Source: Tildeniella torsiva UHER 1998/13D (GTDB lineage Bacteria > Cyanobacteriota > Cyanobacteriia > Phormidesmidales > Phormidesmidaceae). Taken from it: 64,000 bases of DNA. The notes below the pieces were generated by a model. It was not told where the DNA came from. It did no database searches and saw nothing but the letters and a program-made list of their open reading frames with translations. Location: assembly GCA_019358835.1 (NCBI GenBank), contig JAHHIH010000001.1, forward strand, positions 310,001 through 374,000, in the 5' to 3' direction. Position 1 is the first letter of the stretch. Each line of letters opens with the position of its first letter. The position numbers and the translations under genes are program-made. This document shows, piece after piece, positions 26,674 to 35,177 of this stretch.

Positions 26674-27162
26674 CTACTGCACCAGCAAATTGAGTTGGTA
26701 GTTGATGCGTCCGGTGCCGCCGGTCTGCTGCTGCACCACAGTATTAGGGCCGTTGAAGGCGATCGCCACCGAGGCTGTAGCAGGTGAGTAGCTGCCCACA
26801 ATGGTGATGCGGGTAATCGACTCGCTCAGGTAGGGGCTGACATCGACAAATTCTGAATTGGTGCCCAGGGGCACTCGGGTGTGACCGTCGATTTCAATAT
26901 AGCCCTGAAGGGATGCGCCCCCCGGTACGCTGACGGAAAGCAGATGGGGTTCGTCTAGATTGGCGCGATCGAGACTGATAGTGTTGGTTTGACGTTGGTA
27001 GGAATCCATAACATCCTTGGCGCTGGCCTTAGACAAGATGGCGCTCAGAGCCTGGTAAGAGACCCCAAACGTCTGATTACCGTTGGCTGAGGAAGGCCCC
27101 ACCGCCGCAGTAACCGCCACCAAAATCAATAGAGCAACCCCAAGGGCCGACGGATGTTTCAT
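26674..27162 (-). CDS. Secreted protein of unknown function (last gene of the small secreted cluster)
   Basis: 162 residues with a clear signal peptide (MKHPSALGVALLILVAVTAAV, cleavage near SSANG). The mature part starts with a short helical stretch (about 35-60) and becomes strand-rich. It ends with PNTVVQQQTGGTGRINYQLN, which echoes the QQ.G patterns of its neighbours. I do not recognise the family. It starts at ATG 27162 with GGAGA 11 nt upstream. It is convergent with comEC (8 nt apart) and follows four other small secreted-protein genes on the same strand. Confidence 0.7.
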   Translation of the reverse strand: MKHPSALGVALLILVAVTAAVGPSSANGNQTFGVSYQALSAILSKASAKDVMDSYQRQTNTISLDRANLDEPHLLSVSVPGGASLQGYIEIDGHTRVPLGTNSEFVDVSPYLSESITRITIVGSYSPATASVAIAFNGPNTVVQQQTGGTGRINYQLNLLVQ

Positions 27163-27351
27163 GACAATGACATCTCCAGGAAAAGGGGAAGGCCGTACCA
27201 GAGCCAGCCAAAACAGCGGGCGTTTGGCAAGGTTAGCACGGCCAGAAACAAGCGATATTGCCGTTAATGATCGGTGCTGATACCCTCTGACTAAGTCAGG
27301 CTAGATAGACACCGTCTTGGGCTAGCAGGTTCCCTTCCCCGGTAAGATTAC

Positions 27352-27729
27352 CTACCGCCGCAGGCGATCGGCGGGGTTATAGACATCGACCTGGACATTG
27401 ACAGGCACAGCCACCGTTGGCCCCGAGGCCGAACCAGCGGCCTCCGTACGCTCAGAGCTGCGTAGCTGGTGGCGACTCTGGCGGCTCTGGCGCACCTCAC
27501 CAGTACCGCCCACCTGAATTTGGCGGTTGGTGCTGACGCTGGTGTTGCCCACGCAGGGGCCTTCTGCGTCGATGGCGACATCGTTGACCTGCTCGGCGGG
27601 TCTGCTGCCGCCGTGGATAGCCGCCTGGATCGACACATCGGCAACGACACACTGGGCCGAGGCCTCTGGGGCAAACGACCCTAGGGCCCCAGCACAGAGG
27701 AGCCCCAGAAGGTACTGAGGTTTAATCAT
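27352..27729 (-). CDS. Small secreted protein with SVS-NR-QVG motif
   Basis: 125 residues, with signal peptide about 1-25 (LLGLLCAGALGSFAPEASA). The mature part has two Cys (about 27 and 59), which could form a disulfide. It also has a segment SVSTNRQIQVGGTGEVRQ that is clearly like SVSINTNRVQLQVGNNGQV of the neighbour at 27769-28107. The end is basic (ADRLRR). I do not know the family. It starts at ATG 27729, 40 nt after the neighbour's stop; no strong ribosome site, which suggests translation with the upstream gene. Confidence 0.65.
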   Translation of the reverse strand: MIKPQYLLGLLCAGALGSFAPEASAQCVVADVSIQAAIHGGSRPAEQVNDVAIDAEGPCVGNTSVSTNRQIQVGGTGEVRQSRQSRHQLRSSERTEAAGSASGPTVAVPVNVQVDVYNPADRLRR

Positions 27730-27768
27730 AGTTACGGCACGATATAGAGGGTTTAAACAGGGCCGGAG

Positions 27769-28107
27769 CTACTGGCACACTCGCGTGGTGCTGCGGTTTT
27801 CGCTGTAGACCACGTTGCCCCCCGGTGTAGACCGAGTGGCGTGGGAGCTGTGCGATCGCGCGGTGCAGCCCGGCGCAAAGTTAGCCCGAGGCAGCGGCGC
27901 TGAATCGGCCTGGGGAGCGATCGCCGCCGGACGCGGCAGATTTAGTGGGCTATCGGCCAGAGTTCTGATGTAGACCTGCCCGTTGTTGCCCACCTGGAGC
28001 TGCACCCGGTTGGTGTTGATAGACACCGAGCTGGCCAGGGCGGCGGGGGTGAGGGTAGCAAGGGCGATCGCCCCCACCAGACCCACCCTTAGCGTTGAAA
28101 TCATCAT
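27769..28107 (-). CDS. Small secreted protein with SVS-NR-QVG motif
   Basis: 112 residues, with signal peptide about 1-25 ending LTPAALASS. A short strand motif SVSINTNRVQLQVGNNGQVYI (about 26-46) is shared with the next gene. A Pro/Ala-rich linker and a Ser/Thr/Arg-rich C-terminal part with two Cys (about 80 and 111) follow. The family is unknown. It starts at ATG 28107 (ATGATG), with AAGGAGA six to seven nt upstream, a strong ribosome site. Confidence 0.65.
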   Translation of the reverse strand: MMISTLRVGLVGAIALATLTPAALASSVSINTNRVQLQVGNNGQVYIRTLADSPLNLPRPAAIAPQADSAPLPRANFAPGCTARSHSSHATRSTPGGNVVYSENRSTTRVCQ

Positions 28108-28190
28108 GGTCGTCTCCTTGCAACAGCAGGAAAAATACGGCGGGGCCACCGCCCACAGATGAGACTGTGCGAGCGGTGGCCCGTCAAGGG

Positions 28191-28562
28191 CTAGTTCCGA
28201 ACGTCGATGCGGGCACCGCCACGGCCATGACCGCGACCGTGACCACGGTTGTCAGGACGGCTTTCGCGAATGACGTTGACCTGGTTGCTCTCCTGGTAGG
28301 CAGCATTGTCGTCACCCACCACGGTGCCGGTCTGGTAGATGTCTTGCACAATGCCCGTGCTTTCTACCCGACGACCCGCAGGGCCACGGGTCTCAACGCG
28401 GTTGACCTGCTGGCTGCGCTGCACCGTAGCGTTGCCATCCCCTTGGATGTAGATATCTTGGGTGCCCTGCTGCACGACGGCGGTGTCAGCGCTGGCGGGC
28501 ATAGCCACAAAACCCAGAGCAGCAAAACCCAGTAGACCCAGAGTAGAGATGTGCTTCAACAT
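28191..28562 (-). CDS. Secreted Gly/Asn/Gln-repeat protein, curlin-like
   Basis: 123 residues with a signal peptide (cleavage near PASADT). The mature part has two imperfect repeats, each about 30 residues: VQQGTQDIYIQGDGNATVQ with QQVN, and VQDIYQTGTVVGDDNAAYQ with NQVN. The shared pattern is Q-x-G, then G-x-x-N-x-x-x-Q and NQ/QQ-V-N. Curlin repeats have Q-x-G-x-x-N...Q, so an amyloid-type beta-solenoid is a reasonable guess, not shown. It ends in a Gly/His/Arg-rich tail (GHGRGHGRGG). It starts at ATG 28562 with GAGGA upstream. Confidence 0.7.
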   Translation of the reverse strand: MLKHISTLGLLGFAALGFVAMPASADTAVVQQGTQDIYIQGDGNATVQRSQQVNRVETRGPAGRRVESTGIVQDIYQTGTVVGDDNAAYQESNQVNVIRESRPDNRGHGRGHGRGGARIDVRN

Positions 28563-28758
28563 TGAAACGTCCTCAACAATTAAGTGTGCAAATGAGTGAA
28601 CTTGTGAATTCAACTACTAAGGATTTAATTTTAAGAGCAGTTTTTTGCGCTTCTTAAATTACTATCCATTTCATCAATCACACCCCCTATGACCCGTGGA
28701 ATTACGCAAAGGTTCCGGAAAATAAAAAATAAACTTTTGTGTCTTTGTGGAAATAGAA

Positions 28759-28790
28759 AATTCCCAAAGGCGCAGAAACCTTTGGGAATT
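28759..28790 (-). terminator. Hairpin in the 397-nt gap between secreted-protein genes
   Basis: A perfect 12-bp stem (28759-28770 with 28779-28790) and 8-nt loop, followed on the minus strand by TTTTCTATTT. It fits a terminator for the gene at 28960-29424, about 170 nt downstream of its stop. The remaining gap (28563-28959) is AT-rich. A 60-codon open frame at 28747-28929 on the other strand runs through this hairpin and is not called. Confidence 0.55.
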
Positions 28791-28959
28791 AAAATTAACC
28801 CCAAGAGAAAGATTGATCTGCAAATTACTAGCTAACCACCTCAATCTTTTGAGAATAATTTATGCTGCTTCCCCTCAATCAGAGCAGAAAAATATTTCCA
28901 ATACCTTTTACAACTACGGAAATTGCTAAGGCGGGCTGCGTGGCTAGTTGGAGAGCTGT

Positions 28960-29424
28960 TTAATCATCGTCGTCATCGTCGCGATCGCGGTCATGCCCTC
29001 GCCGCTGCCCCCGGTCTCCTCTATTGCCCCGCCCATGATCGTCGTCATCGTCAGCCTGGCGAGCGCTGTTGCCCCGACCTGGCCCAGAGCGGCCTGGCGA
29101 CTGCTGCTGATTGATTTGGTTGGTCTCTTGGTAGACGCTGTTGCCGTTGCCATCGACGGTGGCACCTTGATAGCTGTCCTGCACGGTGCCCTGTGTGGTG
29201 CCCTGCACGGTGGTGCGGCGATCGTTATTACCTAGCCCTCGGCCCAGACCAGGATGGCTAATATTGACCTGATTAATAACCTGAATGACTTGGTTATTGC
29301 TGCCATTAATAGTTGCCGACTGTGTGCCAGTTTGCTGAGTGGCAGTATTGGCAAAAGCGGGAAACGCCAGCGTGCTAATGGCCGCTGCTCCTAATAGACT
29401 AAACGCTCCATGTCGCTGTTTCAT
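28960..29424 (-). CDS. Secreted Gly/Asn/Gln-repeat protein with Asp/Arg-rich tail
   Basis: 154 residues from ATG 29424; an ATG five codons upstream (29439) is an alternative. The signal peptide ends near PAFANT. Two repeats carry the same pattern as the protein at 28191: QQTGTQSATINGSNNQVIQ with NQVN, and VQDSYQGATVDGNGNSVYQ with NQIN. The last 50 residues are low complexity, Arg/Gly/Asp-rich and ending in six Asp, which could bind cations or aid secretion. Curlin-like assembly is inference. A terminator-like hairpin follows, so it is probably transcribed apart from the next four genes. Confidence 0.7.
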   Translation of the reverse strand: MKQRHGAFSLLGAAAISTLAFPAFANTATQQTGTQSATINGSNNQVIQVINQVNISHPGLGRGLGNNDRRTTVQGTTQGTVQDSYQGATVDGNGNSVYQETNQINQQQSPGRSGPGRGNSARQADDDDDHGRGNRGDRGQRRGHDRDRDDDDDD

Positions 29425-29590
29425 TGTGGTGTAATCCATAGGCAAACGAGTCACTTTAATAGACCCCTACTGATGCCTTTAAGGTTCCAAATGCTACGTG
29501 AAGCTTAGATGAAGCTAATTATTTCCACTGTGAAATTACTGAATTATTGACGCAGCTGTTGTCCATACATTCCGCTTTTATGCGTGAGTT

Positions 29591-30511
29591 TCAGCGAAAT
29601 CGCTTCGCTAGTTGAGCCATGGACTGAAATAATCCAGCGGGTATTGCCAGAGCCATTAACGACGAAAGTTGAAAATTGCCGCGAACAACACAGGCCATCA
29701 GAGCGCGGCGGTGACGACGAATGTCTTTCGCCTGATGGCTCCATTTACTGCCTAGCAGCAGCAGTTCGTGAGCCCGGTATTCCAGCCCATTTTGGCGATA
29801 GACCTCAAAGTGCTTTTGGGCCACGCGGTACCATGACATCGGGCTGACCTTGCGGCTGTTGCTGCCTAGGTATTTACGCCAGATATAAATCACCGCTGGG
29901 GTGCCGTAGTAGCTACAGGGCAGCGCCATGGCCCGCACCCAAAACTCTAGATCATGCAGGTCTTCGGCCCCGAGGTCGGGATCGCTGTGGCCCACCGCCT
30001 CCCACAGCGACTTGCGCAGGGGGGCAGTGCCAATCAGCGTCCAGTTCGTACTCAGCGAAAATCGTCTGGCCCGCAGCAGCGAGTTGAGCGAAATCGGCGC
30101 TGCTTTGACCACGCGGGTATCGCCAGGGTGGCGCTGGCACAGATAACTGCCGTAGACAAACCCCGCATCGGGATGATCGGTAAACGCTTGCTGAATGTGG
30201 CTCAGAGCATCGGCAGGCAGCAGGTCGTCGGCATCGAGGGGCACCAGGATTTCGCCCTGGGCGGCGGCGAACCCGGCGTTGCGGGCCACCGAGGGGCCGC
30301 CGTTGACGGTCTGCCACACCAGGATAATGTCGGGCTCGGCCTCTAGCTGGCGGCAGATCTGGTTGGTGCGCTCATCGGGGGAGGCATCGTTGACAATGAC
30401 AATCTCCAAAGGCGATTGGGTCTGCTGGCGTACGCTCTCCACCGCCTCTAGCAGCAGGTCGCCTTCGCGGTAGCAGGTAATGACAACGCTCAGGGTGGGT
30501 GAATTAGCCAT
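29591..30511 (-). CDS. Family 2 glycosyltransferase
   Basis: 306 residues of GT-A fold: SVVITCYREGDLLLEAVESV at the N-terminus, VNDASPDE and the metal-binding DADD (LVPLDADDLLP, about 92-102) with a later ED pair (GAEDLHDLEFW). It transfers a sugar from a nucleotide donor, probably at the cytosolic face, in the surface-glycan pathway. Donor and acceptor are unknown. It is the last gene of the long minus-strand cluster, 9 nt after the preceding gene, and has no membrane segment other than a weak C-terminal hydrophobic region. Confidence 0.85.
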   Translation of the reverse strand: MANSPTLSVVITCYREGDLLLEAVESVRQQTQSPLEIVIVNDASPDERTNQICRQLEAEPDIILVWQTVNGGPSVARNAGFAAAQGEILVPLDADDLLPADALSHIQQAFTDHPDAGFVYGSYLCQRHPGDTRVVKAAPISLNSLLRARRFSLSTNWTLIGTAPLRKSLWEAVGHSDPDLGAEDLHDLEFWVRAMALPCSYYGTPAVIYIWRKYLGSNSRKVSPMSWYRVAQKHFEVYRQNGLEYRAHELLLLGSKWSHQAKDIRRHRRALMACVVRGNFQLSSLMALAIPAGLFQSMAQLAKRFR

Positions 30512-30520
30512 TGATCGCCC

Positions 30521-31426
30521 TCAGGTGAGCTGTTTAGAGGAAACTTGCCCTGGCCGAAACAGCCGCTGGCGGGTGGCAATGGGCAGCAGCCGCAGTAAGG
30601 TAATGGGAAGAACTGAAACGTATTTTTTCAGAAACATCACCAAGCCCCAGGGGCCAAAGGCCAACCAGTTGAGCCGCCACCACAGCCGCCAGCTCAGTCC
30701 TGAGTAGGGGTTGAAGGCTAGCCGCACCAGCTGCCACGGGTCGCCGGGGGTCATCAGCCAGTCGCTGGGGCAAAGGCGCGACTCGGCGGCGTGGTTGGTG
30801 ACGGTGTAGCGGCTATCCACCCAGAGCTGAAATCCGGCTTTTTGGGCGCGCAGCAGGTATAGCGAGTCGCCGCCGTAATGGGGGCCAGTTTGCGGGTTGG
30901 GATAGCCGATCGCATCCACTACTGCCCTGGGCATACAGACCAAATTACCGCTGAGCATGTCGCAGGGCAGGGTTTGGCCGGGAGGCAACGTCAAAAAGCG
31001 GTAGCCCTGCCAGGTTTTGCGCTTGCCGCCAAAGGAGAGGCGATCGCGAACGTCCTGCTCAAATCCCTGGGCACCGACAATAGCGCTGGGATGATTGCGG
31101 CAAAACTGCACTAGCCCATCCAATGTTCCGGAAGCCAGGCGGCAGTCGTCGTTGAGCCAGATGATATATGTTGCGCCCTGGGCGATCGCATATTCCATCC
31201 CCAAGCGAATCGCCCCCGTCCACCACAGATTGCCGTCGCCCGCCAGCACCGTCACGCTGGGGAAACTGGCCTGAATCGCCGCCCCAGTGCCATCGGTGGA
31301 GCCGTCGTCGATCACGACTACCGCGTGGCGATCCAGGTCGCCATTGCGCTCCAGCGCCTGCAACCCGTCCAGGGTGATGGCCCTGCGGTTATGTACTGGA
31401 ATTAGGATATGGGCTCTGTCATCCAT
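30521..31426 (-). CDS. Family 2 glycosyltransferase (rhamnosyltransferase-like)
   Basis: 301 residues with a GT-A fold: ILIPVHNRRAITLDGLQAL, VVVIDDGSTDGT (about 35-46) and the LNDDCRL metal site (about 92-98). GNLWWTGAIRLGMEYA is typical of the GT2 group that includes rhamnosyltransferases. The C-terminus is hydrophobic and basic (about 235-290), possibly membrane-associated. Its sugar is not known. It lies in the glycan cluster, 9 nt from each neighbour. Confidence 0.83.
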   Translation of the reverse strand: MDDRAHILIPVHNRRAITLDGLQALERNGDLDRHAVVVIDDGSTDGTGAAIQASFPSVTVLAGDGNLWWTGAIRLGMEYAIAQGATYIIWLNDDCRLASGTLDGLVQFCRNHPSAIVGAQGFEQDVRDRLSFGGKRKTWQGYRFLTLPPGQTLPCDMLSGNLVCMPRAVVDAIGYPNPQTGPHYGGDSLYLLRAQKAGFQLWVDSRYTVTNHAAESRLCPSDWLMTPGDPWQLVRLAFNPYSGLSWRLWWRLNWLAFGPWGLVMFLKKYVSVLPITLLRLLPIATRQRLFRPGQVSSKQLT

Positions 31427-31435
31427 TGTTAAGGT

Positions 31436-32695
31436 CTAAGTATTACCAGGTTGAACAGTGCTGTTAGGCCAGCAGTAGCGAATGCTCTCAAACTCATCCA
31501 AAAGCGCGATCAGCTGCTTCGCATAGTCTTGGGGCTGCCAGCTTTTTGCCCGCGTCAAGCCCTTTTGAATTAGCTCATGGCGCAGGGTCTCGTCTTCGTA
31601 AACAGCTTTCATCGCCAGGGCTAGCTGAGTCGTATCGCGCTGATCGACTCGTAGGGCCGCGTCGCCCAACTGTTCCGCCGCCCCGGGCACATCGGAAGCA
31701 ATTACCGGGCAGCCCAGGGAAAACGCCTCCAGGGGCGGCAGGTTGTCTGGGCCAAAGTGGGTGGGAAACACCAGTGCCAGGGCGTGCTTGTAGAGATTGG
31801 CCAGGTCTGCCTTCGAGACAAACCCTAAGATGTGAACCCTGGCGGTGAGATCTAAATCTTGGATCAGCTGCTTGATGTAGCCCGCATTGCCCTTGTCGGA
31901 GCCGGTCAGCACCAGGGCAGCATCCTTGTGTTCATCAGCCAGGGTTTTGAAGGCTTTGAGCAGGGTGTAGTGATTTTTGTGGGGCCAGAACTGGGCCGGG
32001 TAAAAGAAGTAGCGGCTGGGCAGACCGTGCTGAGCCAAAAACTCCTCGTTTGTCATGGGTTGGTCGAGGATCGCATCCTCTAGCCTGGGCGTTGGAAACG
32101 GAATCACCTGAATGCGTTCGGGAGCAATCTGGTAAAAGCGCTCGATCTCAGCCTTGCCCCGCTCGGTGCCGGTGACCACATAGGTTGCCCGAGGCAGGTT
32201 CGCTCGGTAGAATCGCTCGCGCTTGCCCCACTCGCGCCCCTGGCTCACCTCAGGAAAATAGGGCTGGAGACGGTGCTGCAAATCCCACAGGGTGAGGGCA
32301 TAGGGAATTTGCCGGGTAGGGCACTGGATCAATGCGGCGGGGGCCAGCACCCAGCTAAAGTCAAAGCAATTTTGGGTGATGAAATCTCGCACAAAGACGG
32401 CCTGAACTTTATCGGCCTGGTTGGCCAGCTTAGGGGAACCGCTAGCGTAAGCCAGATCCATACCTCGCCGCAAAGCACCGCGCACAGCCCCCGTCATCAG
32501 CTCGGTGGCAGGGTGAATGATGGTGAGGTTAGGGTGCGGCACCACTGGCCCGTTGCCCTCGGCCCCGCTAAAAATCGTGATCTGGTGGCGCATGGCTGGG
32601 GCCAGATCGATTAGCGCCGCCACAATTTCTGACTCAAAGGTGTAGCCGCCCCCGGCTGACGGAAACGCTGAGGAAACCGGAATAGCGACCTTCAT
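31436..32695 (-). CDS. Family 4 glycosyltransferase
   Basis: 419 residues of GT-B fold. The C-terminal domain has YFFYPAQFWPHKNHYTLLKAF (about 218-238) and the E-x7-E element in FPTHFGPDNLPPLEAFSLGCPVIASD (about 325-350), the donor-binding part of GT4 enzymes such as mannosyl- and other hexosyltransferases. I start at ATG 32695, which overlaps the methyltransferase stop in an ATGA arrangement, implying coupling. An in-frame start at 32758 would add 21 residues inside the previous gene. Substrates are unknown. Confidence 0.86.
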   Translation of the reverse strand: MKVAIPVSSAFPSAGGGYTFESEIVAALIDLAPAMRHQITIFSGAEGNGPVVPHPNLTIIHPATELMTGAVRGALRRGMDLAYASGSPKLANQADKVQAVFVRDFITQNCFDFSWVLAPAALIQCPTRQIPYALTLWDLQHRLQPYFPEVSQGREWGKRERFYRANLPRATYVVTGTERGKAEIERFYQIAPERIQVIPFPTPRLEDAILDQPMTNEEFLAQHGLPSRYFFYPAQFWPHKNHYTLLKAFKTLADEHKDAALVLTGSDKGNAGYIKQLIQDLDLTARVHILGFVSKADLANLYKHALALVFPTHFGPDNLPPLEAFSLGCPVIASDVPGAAEQLGDAALRVDQRDTTQLALAMKAVYEDETLRHELIQKGLTRAKSWQPQDYAKQLIALLDEFESIRYCWPNSTVQPGNT

Positions 32696-33462
32696 AACTT
32701 CACGGCGACAAAGTAGACACCCCAGGTGTCTAGACCGGCGGGGCGATCGCTCATCCACTCGCCACAGGTCACCAGATCCATCCCCGCCTGCTGAAGCAGC
32801 AGCTCTAGCTCGGGCTTAAACAGGTAGCGCATGCGGTGCAGCTCGCGCAGCTCTTGCCAGGTATCGCTACCCAACCGCTGAAGCAAAACCTGATAGTTCA
32901 CATCCACAATGTTGTCGTTGGGGTGCAGCACCGGCTCAGCAATGCGGGTGATGGCCAGGGTCTCATTTTGCAGGCGCTTGACTCGCACCTGGGGCTGGTC
33001 GTGCAGCACCGCAGGCCCGTACCACACATCAAAGATAAACACGCCCCCCGGCTTGAGGTGCTGGGCTACGGTGGCAAAGGCCGCCGCCAGATCGGCGTTG
33101 CTGGTCTGGTAGCTAATCACGTGAAACAACGACAGCACGCAGTCGAAGGTTTGCCCCAGCCGCACCTCCCGCAGGTCGCCCTGGAGGAAGTTGAGCCGCT
33201 GGGCGATCGCGCTCGCCTGTCCGGCCTGCCGTTCGCCGCAGCGGGCCAGCATCTCCTCGCTGCGCTCGACCCCGGTGACCTGGTAGCCCCGTTCAGCTAA
33301 ATATTCGGCGTGGCGACCGGTGCCGCTGCCCAGCTCTAGCAACTGCTGGGCAGCCGGGGCGTGGGTCTTGAGCAATTGGTGAATAAAGTCGGCCTCTTGG
33401 GCGTAGTCTTTGTCTTGGTAGAGCAGATCGTAATACTGGGCATAGGCATTGAACACGCTCAC
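32692..33462 (-). CDS. Class I SAM-dependent methyltransferase
   Basis: 256 residues of Rossmann-type methyltransferase. Motif I is LLELGSGTGRHAEYLAERG (about 41-59), the acidic residue after it is in VTGVERSEEM, and motif II/III regions are FDCVLSLFHVISY and LKPGGVFIFDVWYG. It resembles methyltransferases of polysaccharide clusters and is likely to methylate a sugar or an aminosugar. It overlaps the DegT aminotransferase by 4 nt and the next glycosyltransferase by 4 nt, so these three genes are translationally coupled. Confidence 0.83.
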   Translation of the reverse strand: MSVFNAYAQYYDLLYQDKDYAQEADFIHQLLKTHAPAAQQLLELGSGTGRHAEYLAERGYQVTGVERSEEMLARCGERQAGQASAIAQRLNFLQGDLREVRLGQTFDCVLSLFHVISYQTSNADLAAAFATVAQHLKPGGVFIFDVWYGPAVLHDQPQVRVKRLQNETLAITRIAEPVLHPNDNIVDVNYQVLLQRLGSDTWQELRELHRMRYLFKPELELLLQQAGMDLVTCGEWMSDRPAGLDTWGVYFVAVKL

Positions 33463-34574
33463 GCCATCACCTCCTGAACAGCAGAAATTACCTGGTCGAT
33501 TTGCCCATCGGTGAGGGCCAGACCACTGGGCAGATAGAAACCCTGCCGGGCAATGCGCTCGGCCACGGGGTGCTTTTCGCCCTCAAACAGCCCCATTTTG
33601 TGGAATACGGGCTGCTCGTGCATGGGCCAGAAAAATGGCCGGGTGCCAATGCCCTTGGCCTTGAGGCGCTGCATGGCCTCGATCGCATCAAAGGGCACCC
33701 CGTTGTCGAGCACAAGGCCGTAGACCCAGTAGACATTCTCGGCGTAGTCGGTAGCGGCGATCGGCAGTTGCAGCCCCGCTACCCCTGCCAGTCCTTCAGT
33801 GTAGCGCTGCCCGATTGCGCGTTTGCGAGCAATAAAGCCGTCGAGCTGCTCTAGCTGGGCCACCCCCAGGGCGGCTTGCAGATTGCCGAGGCGAAAGTTC
33901 CAGCCCAGCTCTTCGTGGACAAAGCGCTGCTGGGGCTGAAAGCAGAGATTGCGTAGGGAGCGGCAGCGTTCCGCCAGGGCCGCATCGTCGGTAAGCACCA
34001 TGCCGCCTTCGCCCGTGGTGATGTGCTTGTTGGCGTAAAAGCTAAAGGTGCTGATGTCGCCAAAGCTGCCGCAGGGCTGGCCTCGGTAGGTCTGGCCGTG
34101 CATTTCGGCGGCGTCTTCGATGATGGCCAGGTGGTGGCGCTGGGCGATCGCCAGCAGCGGCTCCATATCCACGGGCAGGCCGTAGATGTGCACCACCATA
34201 ATCGCTTTGGTCTGGGGGGTAATGCAGGCTTCGATCTGGCCCACATCCATATTCCACGTAATCGGGTCGGCATCGACGACGACGGGTTTGGCTCCAGCCC
34301 TCACGATCGCCGCCGCGCAAGAAATAATCGTAAACGTAGGCAAAATCACCTCGTCGCCTGGCCCTAAGTCCAGGGCCGCCACCGCCACATCGAGGGCGGC
34401 AGACCCGTTGGCCACCGCCACGCCGTGCTGGCGGCCAACCCGCTGGGCAAACTCGGTTTCAAAGCGATCGACAAAGGGGCCTTCCGACGAAATCCAGCCG
34501 GTGTCGAGGCATTCCAGCAGGTACTTTTTTTCGTTGCCGTTGAGGGTGGGCTCGTTAACCGGAATAAACGCCAT
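33459..34574 (-). CDS. DegT/DnrJ/EryC1/StrS aminotransferase (perosamine synthase-like)
   Basis: A 371-residue PLP-dependent sugar aminotransferase. VNEPTLNGNEKKYLLECLDTGWISSEGPFV is the family's opening. IIEDAAEMHGQTYRG carries the PLP-stacking Asp, and YANKHITTGEGGM the Schiff-base Lys (about 183). It is closest in look to GDP-perosamine synthase, which aminates C4 of GDP-4-keto-6-deoxymannose. The donor nucleotide is not proven, and no GDP-mannose dehydratase is in the window. It is distinct from the PseC homologue in the same cluster, so a second aminosugar is likely. Confidence 0.85.
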   Translation of the reverse strand: MAFIPVNEPTLNGNEKKYLLECLDTGWISSEGPFVDRFETEFAQRVGRQHGVAVANGSAALDVAVAALDLGPGDEVILPTFTIISCAAAIVRAGAKPVVVDADPITWNMDVGQIEACITPQTKAIMVVHIYGLPVDMEPLLAIAQRHHLAIIEDAAEMHGQTYRGQPCGSFGDISTFSFYANKHITTGEGGMVLTDDAALAERCRSLRNLCFQPQQRFVHEELGWNFRLGNLQAALGVAQLEQLDGFIARKRAIGQRYTEGLAGVAGLQLPIAATDYAENVYWVYGLVLDNGVPFDAIEAMQRLKAKGIGTRPFFWPMHEQPVFHKMGLFEGEKHPVAERIARQGFYLPSGLALTDGQIDQVISAVQEVMA

Positions 34575-34580
34575 AGCTGC

Positions 34581-35051
34581 CTAGCCTGTAATGGTGGCCT
34601 GGCTAGACGATATCCCAGAGAAGCGCGTTTTGTCCTGGTCGCCCATGTAGGGGCCTTGCTTGACCTCCACCATCTCCAGGTCTTCAATCACCTCAAAACC
34701 GTGGCCACCGGTAATCAGCAAGATTACGTCGCCCGCTTCGAGCACGCGGCTCTCTAGGTACTCTTGCGCTTGGCTGTAAAAATCGACCCGCAGCTTACCC
34801 TTTTTGATGAATAGCACTTCTTGGGTATGGAACACGTCGCGGTGCACGGGGTTGTGGACGTGGGCCGGAATGGCTTTGCCCGCGTCGTACTTCATGTAGG
34901 CGAGCTGCTGCGATAGCTCGTTGGGGGTAAAGAAGTGAATGCCCGGCTCCGCAAAGCGGTGGGAGAGAATCAGCGCCAGCATCTCGCTGTTGTGGACGAT
35001 TTGCTGCACGGGGGAGAGCTGAGCGGCGGTGACGGTGGGAGACAATGGCAT
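34581..35051 (-). CDS. Cupin-domain protein of the glycan cluster
   Basis: 156 residues of single-cupin fold: AHVHNPVHRDVFHTQEVLFIKKGKLRVDFY (about 62-91) and LEAGDVILLITGGHGFEV (about 104-121). Several His and Glu residues could bind a metal. Small cupins in sugar clusters include 3,4-ketoisomerases and epimerases, but this one is not clearly either. It ends 6 nt before the aminotransferase gene and may act on the same nucleotide sugar. Function is not known. Confidence 0.7.
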   Translation of the reverse strand: MPLSPTVTAAQLSPVQQIVHNSEMLALILSHRFAEPGIHFFTPNELSQQLAYMKYDAGKAIPAHVHNPVHRDVFHTQEVLFIKKGKLRVDFYSQAQEYLESRVLEAGDVILLITGGHGFEVIEDLEMVEVKQGPYMGDQDKTRFSGISSSQATITG

Positions 35052-35177
35052 GGGGGCAGAGCCTTCGGGTAAAGGACAGCAGTCAGCGCTGGCGGAAGAG
35101 CAAGGCGGCCTGCTGGTTCTAGTCTGCCCAGGATGGTTGCGATCGCGTAGCCTGTTTAACTAAATCAACAGATGGGG

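Noticed and set aside
28747..28929. 60-codon plus-strand frame
   Set aside because: It runs through a terminator-like hairpin and has no protein features.
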